DNA of 50,602 bases from a virus. Location: IMG/VR virus record IMGVR_UViG_3300048583_000524, positions 1 through 50,602 of that record. The stretch is one strand, 5' to 3'. The notes beneath the pieces were generated by a model, which did no database searches, was not told where the DNA came from, and saw only the letters and a program-made list of their open reading frames with translations. The translations under genes were made by a program, and so were the position numbers. Shown here piece after piece: positions 1-7,678 of this stretch (position 1 is its first letter; the number at the start of each line of letters is the position of its first letter).

Positions 1-90
1 CGGAATAAATGTAGGATACAGATTTACGACAGAATGATCGAAGTGAACGGTACCCATTGTAATGAATACAGTTTAAAACCCTTTGAATAA
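1..90 (+). CDS. C-terminal end of an unidentified phage protein (partial)
   Basis: Frame 1 is open from the window edge and ends in TAA at 88-90, giving the last 29 residues of a protein that starts to the left. The tail contains KCRIQIYDRM followed by a Cys and ends KPFE. The stop overlaps the next start in a TAATG junction, typical of translationally coupled phage genes. I do not recognise the family; the density of charged and aromatic residues looks like real coding sequence. Confidence 0.6.
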   Translation, partial: RNKCRIQIYDRMIEVNGTHCNEYSLKPFE

Positions 91-197
91 TGGATGCAAA
101 TTTTTTATATGCTGTAATAGCATCCGGCTTTTGGGTATGGATAGTAATTGAATTTCTAAACCCGGAAACTGATGATGATGACTTTTTCAATTCTTAA
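90..197 (+). CDS. Small single-pass membrane protein (35 aa)
   Basis: The ATG at 90 overlaps the preceding stop (TAATG) and the frame runs to TAA at 195-197. The first 24 residues form one hydrophobic, aromatic-rich segment (FLYAVIASGFWVWIVIEFL), followed by an acidic tail with four consecutive Asp. This is the layout of a one-TM phage peptide with a charged C-terminus. Function unknown. The overlapping start, correct phase and compact spacing to the next gene support it, although the protein is very short. Confidence 0.55.
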   Translation: MDANFLYAVIASGFWVWIVIEFLNPETDDDDFFNS

Positions 198-217
198 TGA
201 TATAAAGGCCTTCCAAA

Positions 218-652
218 ATGACTATAAAAAATTATACAAGTTCAATTCCTGCAAGTAGAAGCATGGCACGGATTGAAGAATTATTGGTAGAAGCCGGTGC
301 CACTGATATAAGCAAAAGTTATAGTGATGGTATTTGCTCAGCAATAAGATTTAGAATGGAAATAAATGGAATGCCTGTTTTCTTCCAATTACCTGCAAAT
401 GTTGATGCATGTTTCAACGTATTATGGGCTGGGGTTAAACGACCGCAACCGGATACAAAAAAACGACTTAAGGATCAAGCTTCCATGACTGCATGGAAAA
501 TTGTATCTGATTGGGTTGAAATACAGTTGGCTATGATAAAGCTTGAACAGGCGAAAACCCTGCAGATATTTCTGCCGTATGTATGGAACCCTGATAAAAA
601 TGAAACACTATATCATAGGATTGAAGCCAATCAAAAACTTTTATCCTGGTAA
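218..652 (+). CDS. Conserved phage early protein, function unknown
   Basis: A 144-residue soluble protein starting MTIKNYTSSIPASRSM. The general form (N-terminal MxIKNYTSS, then an ARIEELLVEAGAT helix and an IRFRMEINGMPVFFQLPAN strand pair) resembles a family I know from early regions of many phages, always of unknown function. No catalytic motif or membrane segment is visible. It sits at the head of the early operon, with a 31-base A/T-rich gap before the next gene. The start is supported by the leader ending in ccaaaATG. Confidence 0.85.
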   Translation: MTIKNYTSSIPASRSMARIEELLVEAGATDISKSYSDGICSAIRFRMEINGMPVFFQLPANVDACFNVLWAGVKRPQPDTKKRLKDQASMTAWKIVSDWVEIQLAMIKLEQAKTLQIFLPYVWNPDKNETLYHRIEANQKLLSW

Positions 653-683
653 TTTTTTTTTTAATCATCAATAAATAAAACCA

Positions 684-1238
684 ATGGCAAAAACTAAAAT
701 GAAAGTCGTGAGTGCTGACGAAACAAGCGCAACAATTACAATGGAAGAGTTGGCCGAAAAAGCAAGGGCCGTTAATAAACTTTCCGGCAGGTATGAAATA
801 AAAAAGGCCAAGCTTAAGGATGAGAACTTCCTGGAAGCAGAGTACAATGAAACGCTACAGGACAGCAGCAACACAGTGAAAAAAGATTGCACAGCAGCTG
901 TACACGCTGATCTGAAGGAAGCATTTAAGCGGATGGATAACATACTACTTAATGTTTGCGAGCAACAGGATGATAGTGTAGTGGTATGCAACGGATTTAC
1001 CATTGGCAAGGATGGATCCGGGGTAACCCTTATTGGTTACCGTGATCTTGAAAGCGGATCCGTTCTCAACCTTACTAGCCCTTACACAAAATTTGAAGAC
1101 AACGGCGATCTCGAGCATGCTATTTCAGTTGCAAAACAGGAAGTGCTTCAATACCTTTTTGAAGGTAAACATGCCCCTGATGCTCAGCTTTCCTTGTTTC
1201 CTGAAGGTGATAACGATTTAGTAGAAGAAGAATTCTAA
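684..1238 (+). CDS. Early protein with C-terminal sliding-clamp-binding motif
   Basis: A 184-residue acidic protein. The N-terminal half is Lys/Glu-rich and predicted helical, the middle has beta-rich segments (VVVCNGFTIG, VTLIGYRDLESG), and the end carries QLSLF at residues 168-172 followed by an acidic tail. QLSLF is the canonical bacterial DNA polymerase III beta-clamp-binding pentapeptide, so recruitment to the host replisome is a reasonable inference. No enzymatic motif is visible. The stop overlaps the next ATG (TAATG at 1236-1240), coupling it to the MazG-like gene. Confidence 0.85.
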   Translation: MAKTKMKVVSADETSATITMEELAEKARAVNKLSGRYEIKKAKLKDENFLEAEYNETLQDSSNTVKKDCTAAVHADLKEAFKRMDNILLNVCEQQDDSVVVCNGFTIGKDGSGVTLIGYRDLESGSVLNLTSPYTKFEDNGDLEHAISVAKQEVLQYLFEGKHAPDAQLSLFPEGDNDLVEEEF

Positions 1239-1492
1239 TGACAACGCCTGATATACTGGACGATATCTTCAAGGAGCTGGCACGCGCAAAGAAAAAGCAT
1301 CCCAACTGGCCGGACCACCCGGCTGGCCAGGCTGGGATTGTGTGTGAAGAATCAGGCGAATTGATGAAGGCTTGTTTGCAGAAAAAATACCAGAGAAAAG
1401 AACTAACTGATAATGAACATCGCAGACGAATGCGGTCAGAAGCAATTCAAGTTGTTGTCACTGCAATTCGCTTTTTAGAAAATCTTAAATAA
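1238..1492 (+). CDS. MazG-like NTP pyrophosphohydrolase
   Basis: An 84-residue all-alpha protein with the short motif E37-E38-x-x-E41 in CEESGELMKA, and a downstream helix RSEAIQVVVTAIRFL that supplies further acidic residues. This is the Mg-binding arrangement of the all-alpha NTP pyrophosphatase (MazG-like) superfamily. These enzymes hydrolyse (d)NTPs to monophosphates, and phage versions may tune nucleotide pools or (p)ppGpp-linked stress. The length is at the short end for the family but common in phages. It starts within the TAATG overlap with the preceding gene. Substrate cannot be told from sequence. Confidence 0.75.
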   Translation: MTTPDILDDIFKELARAKKKHPNWPDHPAGQAGIVCEESGELMKACLQKKYQRKELTDNEHRRRMRSEAIQVVVTAIRFLENLK

Positions 1493-1509
1493 CAATTCAA
1501 ATAATTATT

Positions 1510-3321
1510 ATGTCGACATTTCAAGATTTATCAATCGTTTCAGTACTTCCTGACCCAAAGCAGCCACGGAAGTATTACGATGATGTGGCTATGGAAGAAC
1601 TGGTGGCCAGTGTAAAAACACATGGAGTAATTCAACCTATCCTTGTAAGGCCTGATACAGACGGATTTATGATCGTTGCCGGTGAACGCAGGTATAGGGC
1701 AAGTTTGTCCGCAGGTTTGGAAACCATTCCAGCCACTATTCGTAACCTTACTGATGAACAGGCTCTGGAAATCCAAATTACAGAGAACCTTCTTCGCAAA
1801 GATGTGCATCCGTTAGAAGAAGCGGTTGGCTTCAAAAGCTTGTATGAAAACCTTTCCATTGAACAGATCAGCAACCGGGTGGGTAAATCACAAGGATTTG
1901 TTGCAAAGCGGATAAAGCTGGCTGAATTAGTTGAAGATGCTCAAACTATTTTCTTCCGTGGGCATATGGATTTAGAACAAGCCCAACAATTATGCAGGTT
2001 AGCTCCCGATGATCAGCAAGCAGTGTTAAAGGAGTACTTACCCAAAGATTGGAAAACAAAAAAAGGTGATTGGCATATTGGAAATATTGCGTGGTTGATA
2101 AATAAGAAGATGGTCGAACTAAAGGATGCAAAATTCAAAACCAATGATGCAAACCTTTATCCGGAAGCAGGCGCCTGTACAAAATGCCCCTACAACAGCG
2201 CAAATCAGCCGCTTCTGTTCGATGATATGAAAGGTAAGCATTGTACCAAGCCTACGTGCTTTGCCATCAAACAACAGCGGGCTATGAAAGCAAAAATGGA
2301 AGAGTTGGCCGCTAACCCTAATCTAATTTGTGTAACAAGCTACATCTATTCTGATGAAGACAAAGCGAAAGTAGCTGCAGCCAAAGAAATGGGTATTACA
2401 ATTCTCGATGATAAAATGTATGAGTCCCATTATGAGGTTGATGCTGAGTGGCCAACGTTTGAAGATTGGGTTCAGGATAACGATGATCCGGAAGATGAAG
2501 ATTATAATGAAGAAAGTGCGAGGAATGAATATGCCCGAGAGAAGAAAATATGGGAAGAAGACCTTGCAGAGCAAAATGCCGCTATTGCAGAAGGCAGGGT
2601 TATCAAAGCTTACATCATAGCCGGTAATGCTGAAGGTGAAGAGAAGCTTATTCAATTGAAATCGTCTGCAAAAGCGATGGTTGATCAAGCAACTGGCAAT
2701 GGTGATGATAGCGCCACTACCTATGAAATTGCACAAATTGAAATGCGGGAAATAAGGAATAAGCAGCTCGATGGTGAAAAAATTTGGACGGCTATCAGGG
2801 AATTGATAGGATCTGATGAAGCTGAAAAAGTATTGTTCAATACTGAGCCACTTTCTGAAACTGAAATGCTGGCCGTTGCTCATGCGATTTATGACAAAAT
2901 AAATTATTCTACCAGGCGGAAATTTGAAGACCAATTGGGAGATATCAATAAATCCGTAGCTGTTACTGATATCGGCTTAAATGTTGCCCTGCGAATTTTC
3001 CTTCTTGATGTTTTAGTAAGTGCTTATGGTAGCCATCAGGTAAATGGCTCCAAAAATGCTATAGCCTACCAGGTAATAAAAAAATACCTACCAACAGAAA
3101 TTGCTCAAATAGAAATCCAGCATCAGGAGAAAGCAGAAAAGCGACAAGCCAATATTGCAAAACGAATTGCAGCTCTCCGGAAACAATCTGAAAAAGCTAA
3201 GGAATTACCGGCTGTTGCAGAAGATGTTTTGCCTGAAGGAAATAACCTTTCTGACCAGGTAACAGATGCATTCTTCAATGCAGCAAAAGCCAAAAGCAAA
3301 AGAAAAGCAAAGGCCGATTAA
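1510..3321 (+). CDS. ParB-like DNA-binding protein with Cys cluster
   Basis: A 603-residue protein. Residues 1-110 are a ParB N-terminal domain, with the nucleotide-binding box GERRYR at 58-63 and the TENLLRKDVHPLEE segment at 91-104. Residues 117-135 form the helix-turn-helix (SIEQISNRVGKSQGFVAKR). At 223-250 four cysteines (C223, C226, C245, C250) make a probable zinc site, as in large plasmid and phage ParB/RepB-like proteins. The rest is charged and helical, ending in a Lys-rich tail. No ParA partner is present, so classic partition is not demonstrated. In phages such proteins may act in replication control or as CTP-dependent DNA clamps. Position in the early operon supports a DNA-transaction role. 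Confidence 0.88.
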   Translation: MSTFQDLSIVSVLPDPKQPRKYYDDVAMEELVASVKTHGVIQPILVRPDTDGFMIVAGERRYRASLSAGLETIPATIRNLTDEQALEIQITENLLRKDVHPLEEAVGFKSLYENLSIEQISNRVGKSQGFVAKRIKLAELVEDAQTIFFRGHMDLEQAQQLCRLAPDDQQAVLKEYLPKDWKTKKGDWHIGNIAWLINKKMVELKDAKFKTNDANLYPEAGACTKCPYNSANQPLLFDDMKGKHCTKPTCFAIKQQRAMKAKMEELAANPNLICVTSYIYSDEDKAKVAAAKEMGITILDDKMYESHYEVDAEWPTFEDWVQDNDDPEDEDYNEESARNEYAREKKIWEEDLAEQNAAIAEGRVIKAYIIAGNAEGEEKLIQLKSSAKAMVDQATGNGDDSATTYEIAQIEMREIRNKQLDGEKIWTAIRELIGSDEAEKVLFNTEPLSETEMLAVAHAIYDKINYSTRRKFEDQLGDINKSVAVTDIGLNVALRIFLLDVLVSAYGSHQVNGSKNAIAYQVIKKYLPTEIAQIEIQHQEKAEKRQANIAKRIAALRKQSEKAKELPAVAEDVLPEGNNLSDQVTDAFFNAAKAKSKRKAKAD

Positions 3322-3397
3322 TTGCTTGATAAGCCACCACTCTCTTTCTATTGTTGCAGTACAATAATTTTTTAACAACAAACAAAAATCAAACACA

Positions 3398-3811
3398 ATG
3401 AAACTTGTAAAATTTGACAAAACCAATTCTGCAACTATCCGCACCAAACAAGCTGCAGTAACTGTAAAGGCTGATGGCCAAATAGTAATTAACAATGAAG
3501 CCGCTACAAAAATTGGGCTGAAGGCTGGCGATACCATTGCCATCTTCCAGGATAGTGAGACACCAACAAATTGGTACCTGGTTAAGGATAAAGACGGCTT
3601 TAAACTCCGTGCATCCGGAAAAACCAGCCCAACGTTAGTTACCGCCAATCCAACAGTTGTAAAGAACTTGCTTGCAAGCTTGAAAATTGAAAGCAAGGAT
3701 GCGGTTCGCTTCAAAATGGGAACTGAAGCTATCAAGCATGAAAAGCTTAGCCTTTTCGCAATCAATACTGCAGAGTTCAGAATCAGCGAGCGTAAAACTG
3801 CAAAAGCTTAA
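3398..3811 (+). CDS. Hypothetical early protein, possible AbrB-like N-terminal fold
   Basis: A 137-residue protein following the ParB-like gene after a 76-base gap with an A-rich leader (aaacaaaaatcaaacacaATG). Residues 20-55 (VTVKADGQIVINNEAATKIGLKAGDTIAIF) read like the looped-hinge/swapped-hairpin pattern of SpoVT/AbrB DNA-binding domains: strand, short loop, helix, then a GDTIAIF strand. This is a weak visual resemblance. The C-terminus is basic. It could be a DNA-binding accessory to the ParB-like protein; function otherwise unknown. Confidence 0.8.
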   Translation: MKLVKFDKTNSATIRTKQAAVTVKADGQIVINNEAATKIGLKAGDTIAIFQDSETPTNWYLVKDKDGFKLRASGKTSPTLVTANPTVVKNLLASLKIESKDAVRFKMGTEAIKHEKLSLFAINTAEFRISERKTAKA

Positions 3812-3814
3812 GCC

Positions 3815-4699
3815 ATGCCAACAGGACGGGTAACTATACTAACCAATTCACAAATGAACTTTATCCGGAAGAACCGGCTGAAGATGAGCGGAAGCGATAT
3901 CGCCAATAAACTTGGTGTTGGTAAAGGTGTAGTTACCTGTTTCCTTCGCAGGGAAGGGTTGCAGGTACCAAAGGAATTGGTTCACAAATGGAAAGGTGAA
4001 AAGAATGCACGAAGGTCAACCAGTGACACAAAAACAGATAGCTACCTGAAGCGCAATTACCTTAAAGTTCCTAGCAAGCGGATGGCTGAACATATTGGCC
4101 GTAGCGATACATTCGTAAGGACCCGGCTTCGCCAATTGGGGTTGATCATTCCTGCTGATATCATCCTGCAAAGAAAAATTGACAGCCGCATCAAACCCGG
4201 TACTATTCCCCCGAACAAAGGCAAACGAATGTCAAAAAGCCAATATAAAAAGTGTATGGCTACGATGTTCAAGAAAGGGAATATTCCACCTAATACAAAA
4301 ATGCGTGATGGTGTAATCTCCATCCGTAATGATAAGCGTGGAGTTCCTTACAAACACATAAGGGTAAGTATGGGTGTATGGATACCTTATCATCGATACC
4401 GTTGGGAAATGTTTCGTGGTCCAATTCCAGCCGGCCACTGCATTTGGTTTAAGGATGGTAATTCGCTTAATACCAAACTCGAGAACCTTGAACTGATTAC
4501 ACGAAAGGAAAACATGAGTAGAAATACCATTGCCCGTTATCCTTCTGAAATCCAAAGTGCAATTCATAAATTAAAAAAACTTCAAAAATCAATTACATCA
4601 TGCGAAACAAAATTGGAGACCTCACAGACCATCTCTTCGCGCAAATCGAAAGGCTCAACGACGAAGACCTTAAAGGCGAAGAACTACAGAAAGAAATAA
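3815..4699 (+). CDS. HNH homing-type endonuclease with two N-terminal HTH units
   Basis: A 294-residue basic protein. Two helix-turn-helix repeats lie at about 15-50 (MSGSDIANKLGVGKGVVTCFL) and 75-110 (SKRMAEHIGRSDTFVRTRL). A Gly/Pro/Lys linker follows (PGTIPPNKGKRMS, GNIPPNTK), as in phage HNH proteins with NUMOD-like modules. The HNH_3-type core is at about 188-230: YHRYRWEMFRGPIP, GHCIWFKDGNSLNTKLENLELI. It nicks or cleaves DNA and probably behaves as a free-standing homing endonuclease. Its last ~33 codons overlap the next gene by 100 bases and are low-complexity Ser/Lys/Thr, suggesting a run-on tail after insertion. Confidence 0.85.
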   Translation: MPTGRVTILTNSQMNFIRKNRLKMSGSDIANKLGVGKGVVTCFLRREGLQVPKELVHKWKGEKNARRSTSDTKTDSYLKRNYLKVPSKRMAEHIGRSDTFVRTRLRQLGLIIPADIILQRKIDSRIKPGTIPPNKGKRMSKSQYKKCMATMFKKGNIPPNTKMRDGVISIRNDKRGVPYKHIRVSMGVWIPYHRYRWEMFRGPIPAGHCIWFKDGNSLNTKLENLELITRKENMSRNTIARYPSEIQSAIHKLKKLQKSITSCETKLETSQTISSRKSKGSTTKTLKAKNYRKK

Positions 4700-4842
4700 A
4701 CAGGGGTAAGGCGATGGCAGCTCTAGCCACACCTATTGTGAATGCCGCAAAAATTACTGTTGATGCGGCAAAATTGGTTGGAAGGGGCGATACGAAGAAA
4801 AGAGACATGCTACTTATTTACGGCAAAACTGAAACAGAGTAA
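4600..4842 (+). CDS. Conserved small phage protein, function unknown
   Basis: An 80-residue helical protein (MRNKIGDLTDHLFAQIERLND... ending GKTETE). It belongs to a type I know from replication regions of many phages, where the pattern is 'D-L-x-D-H-L-F' followed by a helix containing NAAKI/NSAKV; no function is established. The ATG is preceded by an A/T-rich leader (aaaaatcaattacatc) like those of neighbouring genes, although it lies inside the end of the HNH gene. The stop overlaps the helicase start in TAATG. Confidence 0.82.
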   Translation: MRNKIGDLTDHLFAQIERLNDEDLKGEELQKEINRGKAMAALATPIVNAAKITVDAAKLVGRGDTKKRDMLLIYGKTETE

Positions 4843-6512
4843 TGACTATCACTGCAACCAAACATGATTTTATAATAAGCTTCAATTTCCATGCGGGAAT
4901 TATTGCCGATGTTAAGGCAATTGATGGCCGCTGGTTTGATCGGGAATCCCGAGCATGGCATGTACCTGCAAGCGAAAGTGAAGCAGTTGAAAACCTGAGG
5001 CGAAAGTATCATTACCTGGTACCGAGCACAACAATGCAAGCTTCTGAATTTATTGGGAATATTCCCGATCTGCCTGAATTGAAAATTGACATACCCCTAA
5101 AGCGCAATTTGTTCGCTTATCAGCGCAAGGGCGTTGCGCGTAGCATGGAACTAAAGCGGTTTATTAATGGCGATGAACCCGGATTAGGAAAAACGGGCCA
5201 GGCAATAGCAACGCTTCATGGTGCGGCTTTACGGGGTGAACAGACGTTTCCATGCCTTATCATTTGCCCAAAATCACTAAAAGAGAATTGGGCCCGGGAA
5301 TGGGCGATTTGGACGGATAGAAAGGCAATCGTTCTTCGTGACAGCATGCGTAATACCTGGAGCCAATATTTACGTACCGGTTTGGCTGATGTGCTGATTG
5401 TTAATTACGAAAGCCTTAAAAAGTATTTCGTTGCATCAATTAATAAGCCGGATGATGCTGCACTGTCACTTAAGTATGTAAAGTTTAAGGAGCCAATTAA
5501 TCTCTTCAAATCTGTGGTAATAGATGAACTCCATAAATGCAAGGACAATGGAACACAACAAAGTAAGTTTACGAAAGGGCTTAGCAGTGGTAAGGAATGG
5601 ATTTTAGGACTTACAGGAACGCCTGTCGTAAACAAGCCCAAGGACCTGATTTCCCAACTAGCCATAATTGACCGGCTGGGAGACATTGGGGGTTACAAAT
5701 TCTTCATGAACCGGTATTGCGGTGGCAATGGATCCGGAGCCACCAATCTTAAAGAGCTCCAATATCGATTGGCAACAACCTGCTTTTTCCAAAGGCAGAA
5801 AAAGGATGTGTTAACCGATTTGCCAGATAAGATGCGGCAAATAATCCTTTGTGATATCACAACCCAGAAAGAGTATCAGGATGCTATAAAAGATTTAAGT
5901 AATTACCTGCGCGATTACAAAAGCAAAACTGAATCAGAAGTAGAAAAATCCATGAGAGGTGAGATCATGGTGAAAATTGGCATTTGTAAAAATATCAGTG
6001 CAAGGGGTAAACTGAATGAAGTTACTGAGTATGTAAATGAAGTAATTGAATCAGGGCAAAAGATTGTTGTATTTATCCATCAAAAAGAAATTGCAGAAGC
6101 CTTACTTAAAATATATCCGCATGCTGTTACCATTCGTGGTAGCGATAGCACGGATGCCAGGCAAAGTAATGTGGACCGGTTTCAAAAGGATCCAAAATGT
6201 AATATCATCATCTGCAATATTAAAGCCGGGGGTGTAGGTATTACCCTTACCGCATCATCGCGTGTGGCTTTCGTAGAACTGCCCTGGCATGCTGCAGATG
6301 CAAACCAATGTGAAGACCGCTGTCATCGTATCGGGCAAAAAGGATCTGTTCAATGTACCTACTTCCTGGGTGGTGGCACTATCGATGAAGACATCTATAA
6401 AATTATCGAGAAAAAGCGTGAAGTGGCTAACAGCATTACCGGAAGTGAAGATGATGTACAAAAGGAAATAATTGACAGGATTGCAGAATCATTATTCAAT
6501 ACGAAGGCATAG
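4842..6512 (+). CDS. SNF2/SMARCAL1-type DNA helicase
   Basis: A 556-residue superfamily 2 ATPase. The first ~60 residues (NFHAGIIADVKAIDGRWFD, ...WHVP) resemble a HARP-like substrate module. Motif I is DEPGLGKT at 111-118, motif II DELH at about 228, motif III LTGTP soon after. The C-terminal RecA domain has GGVGITLTASS and the SNF2 signature CHRIGQKG near 494. This is the arrangement of annealing helicases/fork remodellers (SMARCAL1/ZRANB3-like) widespread in phages. It probably remodels forks or recombination intermediates during phage replication. The start overlaps the previous stop. Confidence 0.92.
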   Translation: MTITATKHDFIISFNFHAGIIADVKAIDGRWFDRESRAWHVPASESEAVENLRRKYHYLVPSTTMQASEFIGNIPDLPELKIDIPLKRNLFAYQRKGVARSMELKRFINGDEPGLGKTGQAIATLHGAALRGEQTFPCLIICPKSLKENWAREWAIWTDRKAIVLRDSMRNTWSQYLRTGLADVLIVNYESLKKYFVASINKPDDAALSLKYVKFKEPINLFKSVVIDELHKCKDNGTQQSKFTKGLSSGKEWILGLTGTPVVNKPKDLISQLAIIDRLGDIGGYKFFMNRYCGGNGSGATNLKELQYRLATTCFFQRQKKDVLTDLPDKMRQIILCDITTQKEYQDAIKDLSNYLRDYKSKTESEVEKSMRGEIMVKIGICKNISARGKLNEVTEYVNEVIESGQKIVVFIHQKEIAEALLKIYPHAVTIRGSDSTDARQSNVDRFQKDPKCNIIICNIKAGGVGITLTASSRVAFVELPWHAADANQCEDRCHRIGQKGSVQCTYFLGGGTIDEDIYKIIEKKREVANSITGSEDDVQKEIIDRIAESLFNTKA

Positions 6513-6516
6513 GGAT

Positions 6517-6903
6517 ATGGGACATACTCGGGAGAAAATACTTAGGATAATTCAAAACAATGAAAGTGGAGGCGATATTCTAAGGCTTCTCAATAAAAGA
6601 TTAGATGCGTTTTTGGATTGGGCGATTTGTGATGGGAATTATTCAAATGAAATGGATATAGTAAATGTTTGGATCACCTTCGAAAAGTCTATTCCGAGAT
6701 TTCCTTCAAGAAAGCTCAGGGAAAAAATACTGGTTAAATTTAATTTTATCTGCCAATACTGCGGAGCCACTGAAAGTAAATGTATTGACCATATAATTCC
6801 TTATTCATTAGGGGGTAAAACGCTTGAAGAAAATCTTCAAGTATTGTGTAAAAGTTGTAATAGCAAAAAAAGAGATAAGGTAGGATATGAACTATATAAC
6901 TGA
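6517..6903 (+). CDS. HNH endonuclease
   Basis: A 128-residue protein. The HNH/zinc module is C-terminal: C79-x2-C82 (CQYCG), D91-H92 (IDHIIPYSLGG), and C111-x2-C114 (CKSC) followed by NSKKRDK. The N-terminal 70 residues are helical and probably bind DNA. I chose the ATG at 6517, four bases after the helicase stop, over an upstream in-frame ATG at 6472 because the latter would overlap the helicase by 41 bases. It may act in replication or recombination, or be a second free-standing homing endonuclease. Confidence 0.85.
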   Translation: MGHTREKILRIIQNNESGGDILRLLNKRLDAFLDWAICDGNYSNEMDIVNVWITFEKSIPRFPSRKLREKILVKFNFICQYCGATESKCIDHIIPYSLGGKTLEENLQVLCKSCNSKKRDKVGYELYN

Positions 6904-7678
6904 AATTAACAGGTTCTACGATTGGCTCGAAACGAATCAGGTTCCAAAATCGGCAATTGCCCTATGGCATAGTATGATGCACATAGCAAATAAAACAGGA
7001 TGGGAACAGACATTCACGGTAGCTATATCAACCATTGAATCTAAAACAGGATTCAAACGGTCAGAACTTTTTGAAGCAAGAAATATTTTGACGCAAAAGG
7101 GAAGAATTAATTGGCGTCAACGTGGTGGAAATCTTTGTGCGGAATATGAAATAATTCCCTTTTGCGTCCATAATACGGACGCAAACCCGGACGCAAATGG
7201 TAACACAAACCCGGACGCAAATGGTAACACAAACCCGACGCAAAGGCCTACTATTAGTAAACTAAAGAATAATAAACTAAACAGTAATACTTCCGGTTCT
7301 AAAGAACCGGCACATTGGAAAAAAATTATTGATATCTGGTTTAGTTTTTACGCTGAAAATATTTCCGATGAACATGGCGAACCAGCGCTACCTGTTTTCA
7401 ATGCCGTCCAAGGATCCCATCTTAAAAAAATAATTGCCGCCTTAACCAAAAAAGCAAAGGAAAAAAATCAGGAATGGACCGAAGATTATGCCTGCAGAAC
7501 TTTTAAGCGCTTCCTGGAACTTGGGTGGAAGCATGATGATTGGATGAAACAAAACTTTGAACTCGCAAATCTTCTTTCAAAATTTAATTCAATAACAAAT
7601 TCAACTCCTACAAATGGACCAACTAAAAAATTTAATGGAAAAATCCCCGAAAAAATCGATTATTCCAAATCTATATGA
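6887..7678 (+). CDS. Phage replication initiator / replisome organizer
   Basis: A 263-residue protein. Residues 1-85 are a winged-helix-like domain (MNYITEINRFYDWLETN, ALWHSMMHIANK, TIESKTGFKRSELFEARNIL), the form of phage replisome organizers and DnaD-like N-domains. Residues ~95-125 are an Asn/Asp/Thr repeat linker (NPDANGNT twice) encoded by DNA iterons. The C-terminal part is helical (WKKIIDIWFSFY... LGWKHDDWMKQNF). It is followed by a DnaC-like ATPase, the classic O/P-type pairing, so it probably binds the origin inside its own gene and recruits the loader. It overlaps the HNH gene by 17 bases. Confidence 0.82.
   Translation: MNYITEINRFYDWLETNQVPKSAIALWHSMMHIANKTGWEQTFTVAISTIESKTGFKRSELFEARNILTQKGRINWRQRGGNLCAEYEIIPFCVHNTDANPDANGNTNPDANGNTNPTQRPTISKLKNNKLNSNTSGSKEPAHWKKIIDIWFSFYAENISDEHGEPALPVFNAVQGSHLKKIIAALTKKAKEKNQEWTEDYACRTFKRFLELGWKHDDWMKQNFELANLLSKFNSITNSTPTNGPTKKFNGKIPEKIDYSKSI
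7161..7310 (+). other. Candidate replication origin (iterons, AT-rich stretch, inverted repeat)
   Basis: Inside the initiator gene, GGACGCAAA or its complement occurs at 7161-7169 (minus orientation), 7177-7185, 7189-7197 and 7213-7221, with a one-mismatch copy at 7236-7244 and a further single-mismatch copy upstream at 7089-7097. A strongly A/T-rich stretch follows at 7248-7292, then a perfect 8-bp inverted repeat with a 2-base loop at 7293-7310. Iterons, DNA-unwinding-like region and palindrome inside the initiator gene reproduce the layout of the lambda origin in gene O. Function is inferred. Confidence 0.6.

Noticed and set aside
2323-2934. A 203-codon minus-strand frame
   Set aside because: It lies wholly within the ParB-like gene, has shadow-type composition (Ile/Phe/Ser-rich) and no supporting context.
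3205-3765. A 186-codon minus-strand frame
   Set aside because: It is antisense to two well-supported genes and has no motif.
7247-7260. TACTA-T-TAGTA near the origin as a further operator copy
   Set aside because: The half-sites are the same but the order is reversed and the spacing is one base, not five; likely A/T-rich chance or part of the origin.
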